64,000 nt of DNA, taken from positions 806,001 to 870,000 of the forward strand of contig CAJQUW010007404.1 of the NCBI GenBank assembly GCA_907163375.1, written 5' to 3'. This document shows, in pieces, positions 53,022-64,000 of this stretch (position 1 is its first letter; the number at the start of each line of letters is the position of its first letter). The notes under the pieces are model-generated. The model was not told where the DNA came from. It was given only the letters and a program-made list of their open reading frames with translations, and ran no database searches. Origin of the DNA: Prostheceraeus crozeri. Lineage: Eukaryota; Platyhelminthes; Polycladida; Euryleptidae. The position numbers were made by a program, and so were the translations under genes.

Positions 53022-53185
53022 CACTTCATCGACAGTGCACTTTTCATCGGCAGGCGCACTTCATCGACAGTGCACTTTTCATCGTCAGGCGCACTTTTCA
53101 TTGGGGGGACACTTCACTGACATTACTTTTCATCGGCGGGTGATCTTCATTTACAGTGCTTTTTCATCGGCAGGTGCATTTCGCC
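53022..53185 (+). repeat. minisatellite, about 36 bp unit
   Basis: Units of the form CTTCATCGACAGTGCACTTT followed by TCATCGGCAGGCGCA recur four to five times with decay; the local bases are CG-richer than the flanks. Confidence 0.7.
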
Positions 53186-53429
53186 GATAAATAATGGATG
53201 ATGTGGTTAATCCATTACTTAGATAAATGAGATAATTTGTCATTATAGAAGCTCTCAAAGAATTTCTATGAAGTCAATTTTTGTGAAGTATATTTTCAAT
53301 TATTTTCTCCATCGTACTTGAAATTTATTTAAAGCCTGTTGTCATGACGTCCCCATTAGCTTCAAAAGCAAACCAATCAAACCAGCTGCTTCAGCAATAT
53401 TACAATTCTACCTACCGTGAGAGACAGTT

Positions 53430-54480
53430 GTGCCAAGATCACAAAAATGACAAATCTGAGATGAGTGATTAAAGTGAATGTAAATGGTAGATCATTACGT
53501 TGTTGAGTCTACTACAACTGGAACTGTAACTTCAGAATTGTCACATTATTGATGCTGGGTAACGATCGATGAATTAGAAACATGCAATAAGAAGCTTATG
53601 CTCAAAATTAGGAAGAAAACGTCACTAGATCTCGCACCGTGTTTCCAGTTGTACGTCCGCCATTATCTCGATTCAGTGAATTCCATGACATCGGACAATT
53701 AAATCACGTTACCCTGATGGTAAAGCAAGCGGTCCACTAAGATTTAAGATTTATTCATTACTCACTACATCTGAGATACGTGTGACATAGATATCTGAAA
53801 CTGCGCCTTCGCTGCAAATGAATGTTATGTTTTTGTTGTTGGTTTGGTTCTTCGATTTAGCCATGAAGTTAGATATTATTGATTTTTCGAGTCTTTAGCA
53901 TCATTCTGGATAGTTAGTTCAGCACTGAAGCATTCAAGCATGAATTTTGTCATAAGCCCCTTGAAGTCATGCCGAAACAGTTGATACTGCCAACTGAGCT
54001 GCACTGAGACCCTTTTCGAGTTGTTAAATCGATGTGACCATAGAAATCCGACAAATAGTCCGATATCTTCTGGCGTTTCTTCCTAAATTTGCGCACGAGC
54101 TTCTTATTATTTTCAATTTGCAGAATGTCACTTAACATCAGCAAAACGGCAATTGAGCTGTTACTCCAGTCGTCTTGAAAAGTTGCAAAGTGTCAACATC
54201 GCAAAATTCCATTTGTTTATGGATCTGCAAATGCTCCCGAGTTTGGTGCACTTAATAAAGTTTAATCACTCAAATGAGATTTGTCATTTTTATGATTATG
54301 ATTGCACTTTTAGGTCGGATTACAACCAGAGCAGGTAGAAATGCGATATGTGTGGGAGAAGCTCGCTGGATTGATTTGCATTTAAAGTTACTTAAAGCGT
54401 CCTGGCAACCAATTTTATCATTGCAGTTAGAGAAGCATGCCTTTTTGCTTGCAAAAACAATGTTCACAGAATTTTGATAA
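53430..54480. repeat. dispersed foldback-family copies
   Basis: 53437-53472 (AAAAATGACAAATCTGAGAT onward) is inverse to 54258-54292. 54270-54475 aligns to the left arm of the 44600 element, from its GATTGCACT edge to its TTCACAGAATTT end. Noncoding family member with weak inverted ends. Confidence 0.45.
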
Positions 54481-54688
54481 CGTCCATAATCAATTAGCCA
54501 ATACAGTCCGTTTCATAAATAGTTAGAAATTAGCTAAACAGCAACATTTTATAGTAAAAAGTAATTTTTTAAATATAATTGAATGAATTTGTTTCCTATA
54601 TCATATTACATATTTTCTTTGTTATATGTAGGCCCAGTAAGGGCCTAGTCCTTAAAATGACAGATGAATGCGTTCCCTAGTAGCCAGA

Positions 54689-55682
54689 TTAGTCTCTTCT
54701 AAGTTCTATTACCTTTCGGATGCGATTAGGCATACTGCCGATCAAATTTCTGATCATCTGTTGATCAATCTGATTCCACTCCTGCCTCAATAAAGATTCC
54801 AACCGATTCAAATCATTTCCATGACAAATTCGTCGACGAACTCGCCCGTTTCAAGATAAACCAGACATCCACAATTGGATCCCTTGCCGACTGGTCAAAG
54901 GTTCGTATTCCTGCCTGTTTTTTATACAATTGAGTTGCCTTGTCACGATGGCATGGAGCACTGTCATCCATGAGAATCCAATCGGATGTTGGGTCACCTA
55001 AACTGAATGCTAAAGGATAAACATGTTCTTCGAGCACTCGAACGTAGCGTTCGAGTTCATATTTTCCTTCATATTATGCAGTGAACTGCGACCATCACTC
55101 CAAATGGCTTTCCAGATGAGCAATTTCCTGCAATCGTCCTGACTCCTCGATGTAACAGACGATCAGGAATGTCTTGCCCAGACTTCAGCCAAAGGTGTAG
55201 ACGTGCATCTTTGAATTTTAATCCGACAGCTGCCTCATCCGACCAAACAACACGTGACCACTGATTCCACAAGTAGCAACGTTTCATTGACCACTGCAGA
55301 CTCAGTTTCTTGTGTCGCTCGGAAAGATTCAGCTTTGATGGTCTCTTGCGACTGGAGTAGTTCAACTCCTCAAGTCGTCTCCAAACAGTTGTCCTGGAGA
55401 GATTGGAGCCTGTTGAAACCTCAGATAAAATGGTAGAGGGATCACTATGGACCACACTGGTGATGCAGTTATTTGACTTGCAAGAAGTCAGCCTTGGTGG
55501 CCAGACGACCTTCTATCAGGCCGCTGACAGCCTCTTCGCAACCAAAAGTAAATACTACTTTTGAGGACCTTTAATTGTTGCGCCACAGTGACAACTGTGG
55601 CCAAAAAAGCCCCAGTTTGACCCCTGAGATAGCCTTTCCGGTAAGTTTTCAGTGCAGCAGTTTGCATGATACTGAGAGACAC
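54689..55682 (-). pseudogene. Tc1/mariner-like transposase relic
   Basis: Segments in order show a paired-like helix-turn-helix with LSRTTVWRRLEELNY, then WSRVVWSDEAAVGLK (first Asp), ILMDDSAPCHRDKA (second Asp, equivalent to QDNAPCH of Tc1) and a tail with IGSMPNRIRKVIELRRD ending at TAA 54689-54691. Several frame changes (near 55480, 55060 and 54830) disable it. Inverted termini were not defined. Confidence 0.8.
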
Positions 55683-56470
55683 AAAACAAATGAAATGAAT
55701 GAATTCGATGTCTTTCGATTATACAACATTTTTCTCGTCGGTCTAGACATGCAGTCTAGACAATGTAGACATCGATCGACAACCACATAGTTAAGAAATC
55801 CATCTTTGTGAGAAAATGCGTGACCTGTCAGTTATGCATGCGTGAAAGTGATGAGTCACGCTTTCTGGTTAGCGATGAAAATGAGAATTGAATTCCAAAC
55901 AAATTGCAAAAGATTGAAACATTATGTATTCTACTGACTGCTATATTTAGAGAATAGTCATGAAATTTTCACAGGAGCAATTTCAAAACATGAGCTTTAA
56001 ACATATCAAGTTTGTTGTATTTGGAAACGACTATCTATACGTGATTTACGTCAACCCACTTCAATTCTTTATGAAACAGTCTGAATCAAGCCTTTTTAGA
56101 CACTTAAACAGATAATATGGCAGCCGATCCGCTAAATTCAATTTCTACATTGGAAGCTAGTGTTGTCGTGGGATCTGTAGATAACTTTACTGAAAACTGA
56201 AAGAGAGCAGAAGATGGCGACAAATGTGCGATTTGGGCTTGTGGTATGCACCAGCACGACATATGCCGCTCGGAAGAAATGTGGCTAAAGTACGTTCAAG
56301 CACATTTTATATCCCTAACAGCATTATGCTTTAAATAGTGGATTCACTACAAATAGCAAATTAAAAAAATGGACACATTATCATGCGGAATAATCTGTTT
56401 GGTGTGCTCATTCATTTGAATGACCAGATACTGTGGGTGCTCTGCACAATGTATAAATAAGATACAATGC
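55683..56470. other. noncoding DNA
   Basis: It may include the 5' end of the Tc1 relic (GTCTAGACATGCAGTCTAGAC near 55741 is an imperfect palindrome). Otherwise nothing recognised. Confidence 0.35.
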
Positions 56471-58013
56471 TGATCATAAAAAACGGACCACCTAAATTTC
56501 GCTGAAATTCAATCAACTCTCATGTCTTTTAATCTTGTCGAACATCAACGTGCCACACATCATTCGAGAGCATGCATTCTCAGCTTTAAAATGAACTATG
56601 ACAAACTTACATCCGTTATTGTTTTTGCTGAGAATATTCATATTTGCTCAAAATATGAAAATCGCTTGATTTATAAATTTCAATTTTTCAATAAGAAAAC
56701 ATATGAATATGATAATGAATCATGCACGGGACAGCGAGCATTTTCTTAGCTCTCCTTTGATACATTAGTCATCAAAATCGGTGAACTAGGAAAAAATTAG
56801 TGATATCGTGAAGTTGTCACAAAATCATGACTTTTGACTGAAAATGTTGCATTTTCACTATTTCATCAAGAATGTTAATGTTCGGTGTCTTCAGAATCCT
56901 TCAGATGTGAGGAGTGCGCGAATATTTAAGTTTTATTCACACAAGTTCAATATTTCTTTTTCAAACTTCTTCAACATTTTTTCTCACTACCGCTAAACTA
57001 CACAGACATACAAGGTAAGCAATCTGCAGTCACCGTGAGAGAACAAAGACATGCCTTCGCTAATTGCTTTGTTTTGAACCTACGTTCACCTTAGATGTTG
57101 TTTGTTTGTATTATTCTGTAGCGCTCGCGAGAGCAACACAGCCGGTAAATAGTTTTATGTTTGCAAAACTAAACGGAGAGCACATTTTTGCGTGTACATG
57201 GAAGATCTCCAGTTTAAGCAATTAACTGCAACCAAGGGTTACCAGAAATTAATTGCAATCAATATTGGGCAAACAATCAATTAATTGCAATTGTTAATCA
57301 TCATCGTTTGAATAGACTATAATTCTTGATTTTGAAATTTTCAATCTGATATTTCAATTTATCGCATTAGGCTGCACATGCTTCACAAGTCGCAAAATAA
57401 CCTTATTTGGATATTAATGGTGGTTATCAATTTGGATAGTATCCTGAGTAGAGCCATTAAGGTTTACATGAAATGCAGAAAACTACATTCTTAATTGGTG
57501 TGAATTCAAAACCAAATGGAAATTTTGTTTACAACTTATCTGGGTCAACACTTTGACCTGGCTATGTAGACGTCTACGACTAGACGCCATAGATATTGAA
57601 AACCTCAAAATAACTTAGTTAGCGCCAGAAGATGTAAACAACTTTTCCACAATCAACAGAAACAGAAAATTATGCAATGAATTTAGGACATCGCAACTTC
57701 TTTAAAAATATACCGATTTCGACGAGTAATATCTCAAAAGAATGCCCAGAGAAAACCCTTTTACTTCGTGTTTGATTCATTATCATGCTCACATGCTAGA
57801 TATTAAAATTTGAGATTTTTGAAAGTGGTGATTTTCACATTTTGACCTCTATCCACCTTAAGCCGTGACTGATACAAATGTGCAATGGCTCATTGAAAAG
57901 CTGAGAACATAAGCTGTTGAATGGTGCATAGCTTGTCAATGTAAAATGCGATTGAAAGACAGGAGAATCGATTGAAGCTTGGCACAATTTAGGTGGTCCG
58001 TTTTTTAAGATCA
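56471..58013. mobile_element. non-autonomous DNA transposon, 1.54 kb
   Basis: The left end TGATCATAAAAAACGGACCA is inverse to the right end (TGGTCCGTTTTTTAAGATCA, ending 58013). The similarity extends inward about 120 bp with decay. No transposase is encoded. The ends resemble Tc1/mariner-type termini, but a clean TA duplication was not fixed. Confidence 0.7.
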
Positions 58014-58238
58014 ACTCTATAGTAGCACATTATGCGCAATCTACATGTGTTTTCAAAAATCTCTATTTGAGCCGTACTCATTGCCGATTAACTATCCCAA
58101 TACATTCATAAAAAAGAGTGCTTTATAGTATAGAATAGAATAGAATAAGCGTCTATTGAAAAACAAGAGACCCCCAAATGAGAATCGGAGGAGGTCCGCG
58201 AAAAATTAACAGAAATAATGAACTGCAAACACCATGCA

Positions 58239-58740
58239 TCACCTGAATGATTCATTATACAGAGTAGAGCACGAAAAAGTAAAGCCATTTTGTCTTCGCG
58301 TTGTTCGTACATGAGGCAACACTATTCGTCCACTGTGTGAAGACAGATCAGGAACACTATCATGTAAGATATGATTTTCACAAAATAGAGCATTTTTAAA
58401 AAGTTTTAATGCGAGCCGCTTTCTACGGTGAACAAAATTTAGGATATCACAGTCCTTGCATGTTTTAACATCTATACCATGGATGATACGAAAACCTCGC
58501 TTCACAACACTCATGCATTTTGAGTCAAGAATAATGCCAGGATGAATAAAAACATGGGAGGCATAGTCCAAAATAGATTGAATAATGGATTTACATACAA
58601 GAATCAGTTTATCATGAGACAAAATAGGTTTCAGAATGCGCATTATATACAATCTTAGCGACACTTTTTTAAAAATGAAATCAAAATGATCAGACCATGT
58701 CAGCTTTTCATTAATAATCAAGCCCAGTACCTTTATAGTC
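58239..58740 (-). pseudogene. CR1-like LINE RT C-terminal fragment
   Basis: The frame encodes LGLIINEKLTWSDHFDFIFK, SIIQSILDYASHVFIHPG and RRKRLALKLF, the 'VLGxxxxxxLTWxxH ... YxSxVxSILxYxSxxW ... RR' series downstream of YADD in CR1/Jockey RTs. It is a separate fragment from the LINE at 2030-5830, 5'-truncated, no upstream domains. Confidence 0.7.
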
Positions 58741-61061
58741 GTCTATCAAATGCCTTACTAATCAATTAATTTATATGTCAAATTAATTAGTAACATTCCA
58801 ATCATAGAAACAGTTCTTTATCAATAATATTGTCTTCAAAGCGTTTACGGATCTTCCAATTCTTTTTCTTCGGCGTTAGTTCTGCGTTGCTTCAGGGATA
58901 GCTATGTAATATTTCACTATTTCATACCTTTAACATAACTACTCAGTCCCTTCCAATCAGTATTTCAATGCTATTCTGTTGTCAATTGTGAGGTCAAATA
59001 AAGTTGTTTATAAGCGCTGGTAAAAATTAATATCTTTATTGCTGTCGCGACAAGTCAACCACTGATTCCATACTTCCCGTATATATTTAATTTGACTCAA
59101 ACACGATTTTTGAAAAGCTGCAATTACAATTTTGAATTGCTATTTGTGATAGCACGATGACCGACTTGGTAAAAGGTGATGCCACCATTGGTATCAGTAT
59201 TGCACCACTTGTCTGATTTGGATTACAGTGGCTTTGGGGACGATTGAATCAGTAGAACATCATAATCAGTGAGGGGCACGCCGGGGTTTTAAAGCTCAAA
59301 ATCTCCCGGGTAAATTAGGGTTAATTGCGAGTATATCAATCTTGTAGACGAAGTTGAATTTGTCACAACCGGTGCAGAATAATTTCTCAATTTGTTGATA
59401 AATTGTTAATTCTGAAAATGGATCAGGAGACCAAATGCTTCTTCATACATTTTTATTCGAATCAGCTAATTAGCTGAAAATTCAAATTATTAATGCGAGC
59501 TCACTAATTAATTTGATCGAATTAGCAAAATATGCTAAATTCATATTTAGTGTCAAAATGATTTTTCCTGATTTTTTGATGAATGAGATAATGAAGTGAG
59601 GACGTAAGCATTTATTTACACCTATAATATCAATATTGCGCAGACATTGTTGTCACTTCATAACTAAAAGTTATTTGAACGCTGCTCAGTCAGTGGGGGC
59701 GAGAACGAAATCTTTCTGAAAAAATGTCGTGCGGACAGCCACCTGAAAGGTTGAAAGGCCTTGCTTTGAAGCCAAACGCCAGACGTACACACACGAGATT
59801 CACTTGGTTAATCCACTAGCAAGCTGACAAGTGAAGAATGTGCCAAATGGCATATAGATTTTACACATATATTTGTGAAGTATGTATCCCAGATAAATGC
59901 ACACGAATTTTGTTTTGAGTATTTTAATGTGTAGAAAATTCAAATATTCCACATCCGTTCTTCGAATTTACTTCGTCAAATTGATTGAGACTAACAGCAT
60001 TCCATGACATCGGATTTTCCATCACATTTACCAAATGATTGTTACCTGGGGTTTGATAGACATATTTGATTTTAATTCCTTTGTTACAATTCCTCAGAAG
60101 AATTGACTCGCTCACTGAAAGCGAAATGGAAAATACCTTAGAAATTTTAACAAAAGACTTGTATCATTCCACCTTTTGATATTCCTTTCAGGTAACTACA
60201 GATACCTGTCAAACATATTTTAAAATCCTGTTATTATTTCCGTGCAAAACTAGCATTCATGCCACAGAATTTATATTCGTCTTTCAATGAAGACGCACCA
60301 GCAACCTTTCAATTGTCAAATGTTGTCAAGATTATGGCGAGAATAACAATATTTTATAATCTGACAGGTGGGGAGGAATTGAGCTTATTCTCTTATTATA
60401 CGACTTCGAAAATCAAGAAGTATAGATTTATTGAAGTTAGATGATCTCACAAATCAGAAATTATTGAAATCAGAATGTAATACTCAAATTCGCATAAATT
60501 CTCATTAGACCATGCTATCAAGTACTTACGGAAGAACTTTCGACCTGAGAGAATAGTTCATTTGAAACCTAAATTCGTGACTTAATGAAATTTGAATTTT
60601 ATGAGGAAACACGGGAGTTCCATAGCTTATTGAGTGATAGTATCGCATGCTTTTAACTATGATCGGTAAATGTGTCATTTTACAACAATTAAGAAAGATT
60701 TTCAAGAAAAAATATTATGAAAAACCATTATATTCTTTTGAAATATGTCCCTATAGATTGACAATATAAGTCACATTAATTTCATTTAAGATCGTCGACT
60801 CTTCTCTAATTAATGTCCTTCAAGCATCAATTCAATCAAGTGACCATTACCAATGGATTAGGTCTACACGACTATGTTCATTTGTTGAGTTATACCATGC
60901 CTCCTCTTGACAAGAATTTTTGTAACACTTAAATGTCTAAATATCTTGCATGCACAAAAGATGTCATCAGTCGATTGCCCATGACAAGCCCCCACTTGTC
61001 ATTAAGTTTATTGGACAGAGACTTGAAAATAGACTTGGTTTGAGTACCACATAATCGTTCA
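58741..61061. other. noncoding DNA
   Basis: No gene or clear repeat recognised; AT-rich palindromic words around 59460-59530. Confidence 0.35.
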
Positions 61062-61647
61062 CAGGAGAGGATCATCCGGTACAATCCCTTTTGCGGTGAG
61101 TACATGCTTTTTTATACTTCTCCCCTTACCGTTTTTCTGCAGTAGTCAAAATTTGAGTTGGAGTGCGACCATCGTACGATTCGGCGTAAAGGTTGACAAC
61201 CTGTATATCTAACAACGCCGGAGTCTGTGGTGCCCACACTCATTTCCCCATGATGTCTGCCCACAATCCTTCCTCTTCACCGTCGGGTTCTGCAGTCTGT
61301 CTGATGATCGGTTCTTTGGTGACATTTCGTTCTCCATATGCCATTGCAGCTAAGTCTCCCATGAGATCTCTCATCTCATTATGCCGCGGAATTATCAATC
61401 CTCCTTTTTTACAGTTTAGCCCATTGTTTATGGAAAACATTTTACCGCATCCGTCACGAACGGCAGGGAGCTGACTCATAGGACGTCCATGGAGAAACGC
61501 CAGAGGATCACGAAATTCTTGATTTGTCTTGATTACCTCAAAATGACAAATGACACCTTTCACATTAAATATTACCTCGCAATGCAGCCATTCATCTAGT
61601 TGGAGAGTTAAAAAAAACTCCCTAAAGTTTTGGTCGAAATCAGTCAT
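61062..61647 (-). pseudogene. transposable-element protein fragment (CxxG..C.KGG..RHN type)
   Basis: The frame at 61240-61647 contains GCGKMFSINNGLNCKKGG and RHNEMRDLMGDL. On the same strand downstream are LLDIQVVNLYAESY and KKACTHRKRD. I recall proteins with 'CxCGKxFxxxHxxxCxKGGFxxxRHNxxRD ... FDVRVxNPxAxSY' in retroelement-derived families of several animals, but I cannot name the element class. It has no conventional host-gene neighbours and ends in stops. Confidence 0.45.
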
Positions 61648-61749
61648 TATAAGTTAAAATAGGCCCAGTGAAATTACAAAAGACTCGCCTTCGAAGTCCA
61701 ATGCCTTCTCACGGTCTATAGCAACGAACAAGATTCATCAATGTGAAGC

Positions 61750-62292
61750 ATCTATGCGAAGACATGAGCTATATTAAGAAGTGTGTTGCTTGTATCCATG
61801 ATTATCAAGTTATGAAGAAAGACTGTAGTCTGGAAGTTCAGATTTTCTTTAATGATGGTTGCAATGCTGTTTGTTGTTGTCTTTGCCTCTGTTGTTGCTA
61901 TGTCTCGAGTGCTGCTCAACTTGTAAATGAGACCGACCTGAAAGCTTCCAATGCCACCTATTCCTCCGTGTTCTTCTAAAAGGCGGCTGTAAAGCCCGCT
62001 GTTGTTTGCTTTATTGTCAATGGCCTTTTTATGCTCTTGTTACATTATTTTTAACATGTGGGCCGTTTTTCCTATGTAAAAATCTCCACTTTGGATGCAC
62101 GTGCATACAAAAAATGCAAACCGATCCCGCCTGGAGTGCTGGCTATTAATATTCACTCTTCTAATATTTCCTAGAGCTTTCAGGTCGGTCTTATTCACAA
62201 ACTGAGCAACACTCGAGACACAACAATAGCAGAAGCAATAGCAAACAGCAGCAACCACCATTAACAGAAAATATGAGCTTCGAAACTGCAAT
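61750..62292 (-). pseudogene. PLE GIY-YIG fragment flanked by inverted copies of its tail
   Basis: The minus strand at 62040-62150 encodes CTCIQSGDFYIGKTAHMLK, a Cys-containing YIGxT motif of PLE-type endonucleases, followed by a tail at 61830-61980. The tail segment (about 61830-61950) is repeated in inverse orientation at 62172-62290 (shared words include CTCGAGTG and GACCGACCTGAAAGCT). Inverted partial copies are common for Penelope elements. Confidence 0.5.
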
Positions 62293-62989
62293 TTCTCATC
62301 TCAATTTGATAGTCATGCACAAGCGCAACACACTGCTTACATGTTCATGTAAATACTTCACACTGATGCATCTCGCCCGTTGCCATCGACCGTCTTTGCA
62401 ATTTTACTCTATTAACTTAACACGTCTTTCGACCAAAACCTGTGGAGTTTTTTCTTGATTTTCCAGCTGTTTTAAAAATATAATCTCGCGAGGACCGGTC
62501 AATTTTGTTCATCCAGTAACTAGCTACTTCATATGTTTAAGTAATGTTGCTAATCTGAATTCGACTGATACTAGTATTCAAGATTTGAAAACCGCAATAT
62601 CCACCTGAAGATGGACCAGGTCTGTGCAACATGTCACGTATTGTAATAAAATGTGATTTGGCAGATTAGTATTTTCATGCTAAACTATTTTTTGACAGGT
62701 ACTCGTACATTTAGAGTTCTACATCAGCTATCATCTGGAGGAGAAGAGGTCGTGCATCCCTGGTAGACTAGCAATTCAAGGACATGGGTTGAAAGAGGTT
62801 ACCCACATTCTGGCCTTGGAAGCCGTTGGATGGAATAAGACAATACGGCCCACCCAAGTGTGATTTCATATTGTTGACCCTTAAAGATCTGGTTAACAAA
62901 ATGGTTATAAAACAAGAAAAATGCCAACAAATCTTTGTTTCAACCAACAGGAACTTTGATAAAACTGCTTTTTAGTTGCATGATATTCC
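62293..62989. other. noncoding, possibly decayed LINE upstream part
   Basis: No clear domain. The last about 100 bp lead into the RT fragment at 62990. Confidence 0.3.
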
Positions 62990-63437
62990 TTGTAACAAGA
63001 ATATTCATCTTCTTGGTGTTCATGTGGATGAGAAATAGAACTGGAATTCTCATGTCAATGCTGTCTGCAAAAAAGCATCATCGAAGCTCCATTTTCTGCG
63101 GCAACTAAAATTCTATATGAATAAACATCAGCGATGTCGTGTATATTACAGCTGCATACGCTCTACATTGGAATATTGTTCCCCTCTTTTTACGAATTTA
63201 TCCAGGCATAACATACATCAAATTGAGCGAATTCAATCTCGATGCCACAAAGTAATCTGTCGTACATCACAATGTGAGTGTGCTGCTTTTGAACCTCTTG
63301 AGTACCGGCGCATAGTTCATGGATTCAAGATGTTCGAGGCCCTAGTTAATGACGATTCCCATCCGTTACATCATCTCGCACCTCGTGTATTGCCGACCTC
63401 AGGGAAGTTTGATATTCCTTTCTCTGTAGAACATTGA
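62990..63437 (+). pseudogene. CR1-like LINE RT C-terminal fragment
   Basis: With a stop at about 63040 it encodes IHLLGVHVDE, NSHVNAVCKKASSKLHFLRQ, then (63117-63437) YYSCIRSTLEYCSPLFTNLS and HPLHHLAPRVLPTSGKFDIP. These are the post-catalytic RT blocks and C-terminal domain of CR1/L2-type LINEs. It is on the opposite strand to the other two LINE fragments. Truncated and inactive. Confidence 0.7.
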
Positions 63438-64000
63438 TTCGAAAAAACTGCTTAATTGTGACAATGGCCAAGTTAGCTAATAGTAATTTCTCGATATAAC
63501 TTAAATACTACTACTACTTTCGTTATCCCGGCATTTCTTGTGTATATTTTCCTTTGGTGTTTACCTTATGCCACATTGCTTGTTAAGACATCGTGAACTA
63601 GTAATTTTATGTGCTATGGCATGTCTCTGTACAGCCTCTCGATTTTCATTTGAGGCATAATCAAATATACGCTATTATTATTATCATTAAAGGTAAGCAG
63701 GTTGTTTAAAGAACGAAAGATTTGTGGGTCTTTTTTAATTTTGCAATAGGGGATTGATGCACACCAGTGCTCAAGAAAGAACCTTTATTTGAAATGCGGT
63801 TCAGAATGTAATTTTCATTAGCTTCGACCTCTGTTTTAGACCAAGAAACTGTTGATGAATGAATTTATGTAGTCATTGTGCTGCAGACCATTCAACTTTT
63901 TTGGAAGAACTTGTTCCGAAAAAGTCAAATGAGAAGTTCTCTCCTGGATAACTTGGACTTTCATTTTTAAACGCTTGTTGCAAAATAACAGATTTTATAA
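63438..64000. other. 3' flank of the LINE fragment, noncoding
   Basis: An ATTATTATTATCATT tract at about 63676 could be the microsatellite tail of the LINE fragment. Nothing else recognised. Confidence 0.3.

Noticed and set aside
61743-61979. Cys-rich 78-codon plus frame as a small secreted peptide
   Set aside because: The Cys run comes from the antisense of a CAA/CAG-rich PLE tail that is also present inverted at 62172-62290.
1-64000. CRISPR arrays, bacterial operons, rRNA or tRNA genes
   Set aside because: No regular repeat-spacer array, no ribosome-binding-site-driven operon and no convincing RNA gene fold found by eye; all context is eukaryotic.

Overview
This 64 kb window is animal (metazoan) DNA. 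It is AT-rich, almost free of host coding sequence and packed with transposable-element relics. The mix is CR1-like and RTE-like LINEs, Penelope-like elements (PLEs), a THAP-domain P-like transposon, Tc1/mariner, foldback and miniature elements, and one large Polinton/Maverick (adintovirus-like). This suits an invertebrate or basal deuterostome genome. The species cannot be named from the sequence, and I found no convincing intact host gene.

Layout. 1-7130: a decayed PLE (reverse transcriptase pieces at 650-965 and 5845-6730, both +), split by a 3.8 kb CR1-like LINE (2030-5830, -), then an opposite-strand PLE GIY-YIG fragment (6790-7130). 7131-24147: a complete 17,017 bp Polinton with a perfect 6 bp target duplication (AATAAT) and terminal inverted repeats of 1.9 and 2.2 kb. 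24154-30480: flank, then a 3361 bp P-like transposon (26799-30159) inserted in an RTE-like LINE endonuclease remnant. 30480-64000: mostly noncoding, with a 1 kb TA-flanked miniature element, foldback repeats, a near-perfect 280 bp inverted repeat, a minisatellite, a Tc1 relic, a 1.5 kb element with inverted ends, and fragments of PLEs and LINEs.

The Polinton is the main object. On its minus strand, in transcription order from the right, it carries: an unknown 77 aa protein; a RING-finger protein; an 82 aa protein; a predicted membrane protein; a basic core protein resembling adenovirus pX; the packaging ATPase; a 214 aa protein; a small Cys-rich protein; a retrovirus-like integrase; a pVI-like minor virion protein; the double-jelly-roll major capsid protein; an adenain-like protease; a protein matching the Eco47II restriction-endonuclease family; and a large penton/minor-capsid-like protein. 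Small genes with their own TATA boxes lie at the left end. Many minus-strand genes overlap by ATGA or TAATG. Three copies of a shared block lie upstream of three different genes. The element looks like an integrated virus with a full morphogenesis module, but no family-B DNA polymerase is visible. Integrase, capsid, protease, pVI-like and penton-like genes each carry stops or frameshifts, so this copy looks inactive unless some lesions are sequencing errors.

Most interesting: the Eco47II-like nuclease without a visible methyltransferase, the missing PolB, the shared promoter-proximal repeats, the RING protein with a PP1-docking-like motif, the SUMO-interaction-like motif in an accessory protein, and the 280 bp near-perfect hairpin at 47774-48488.
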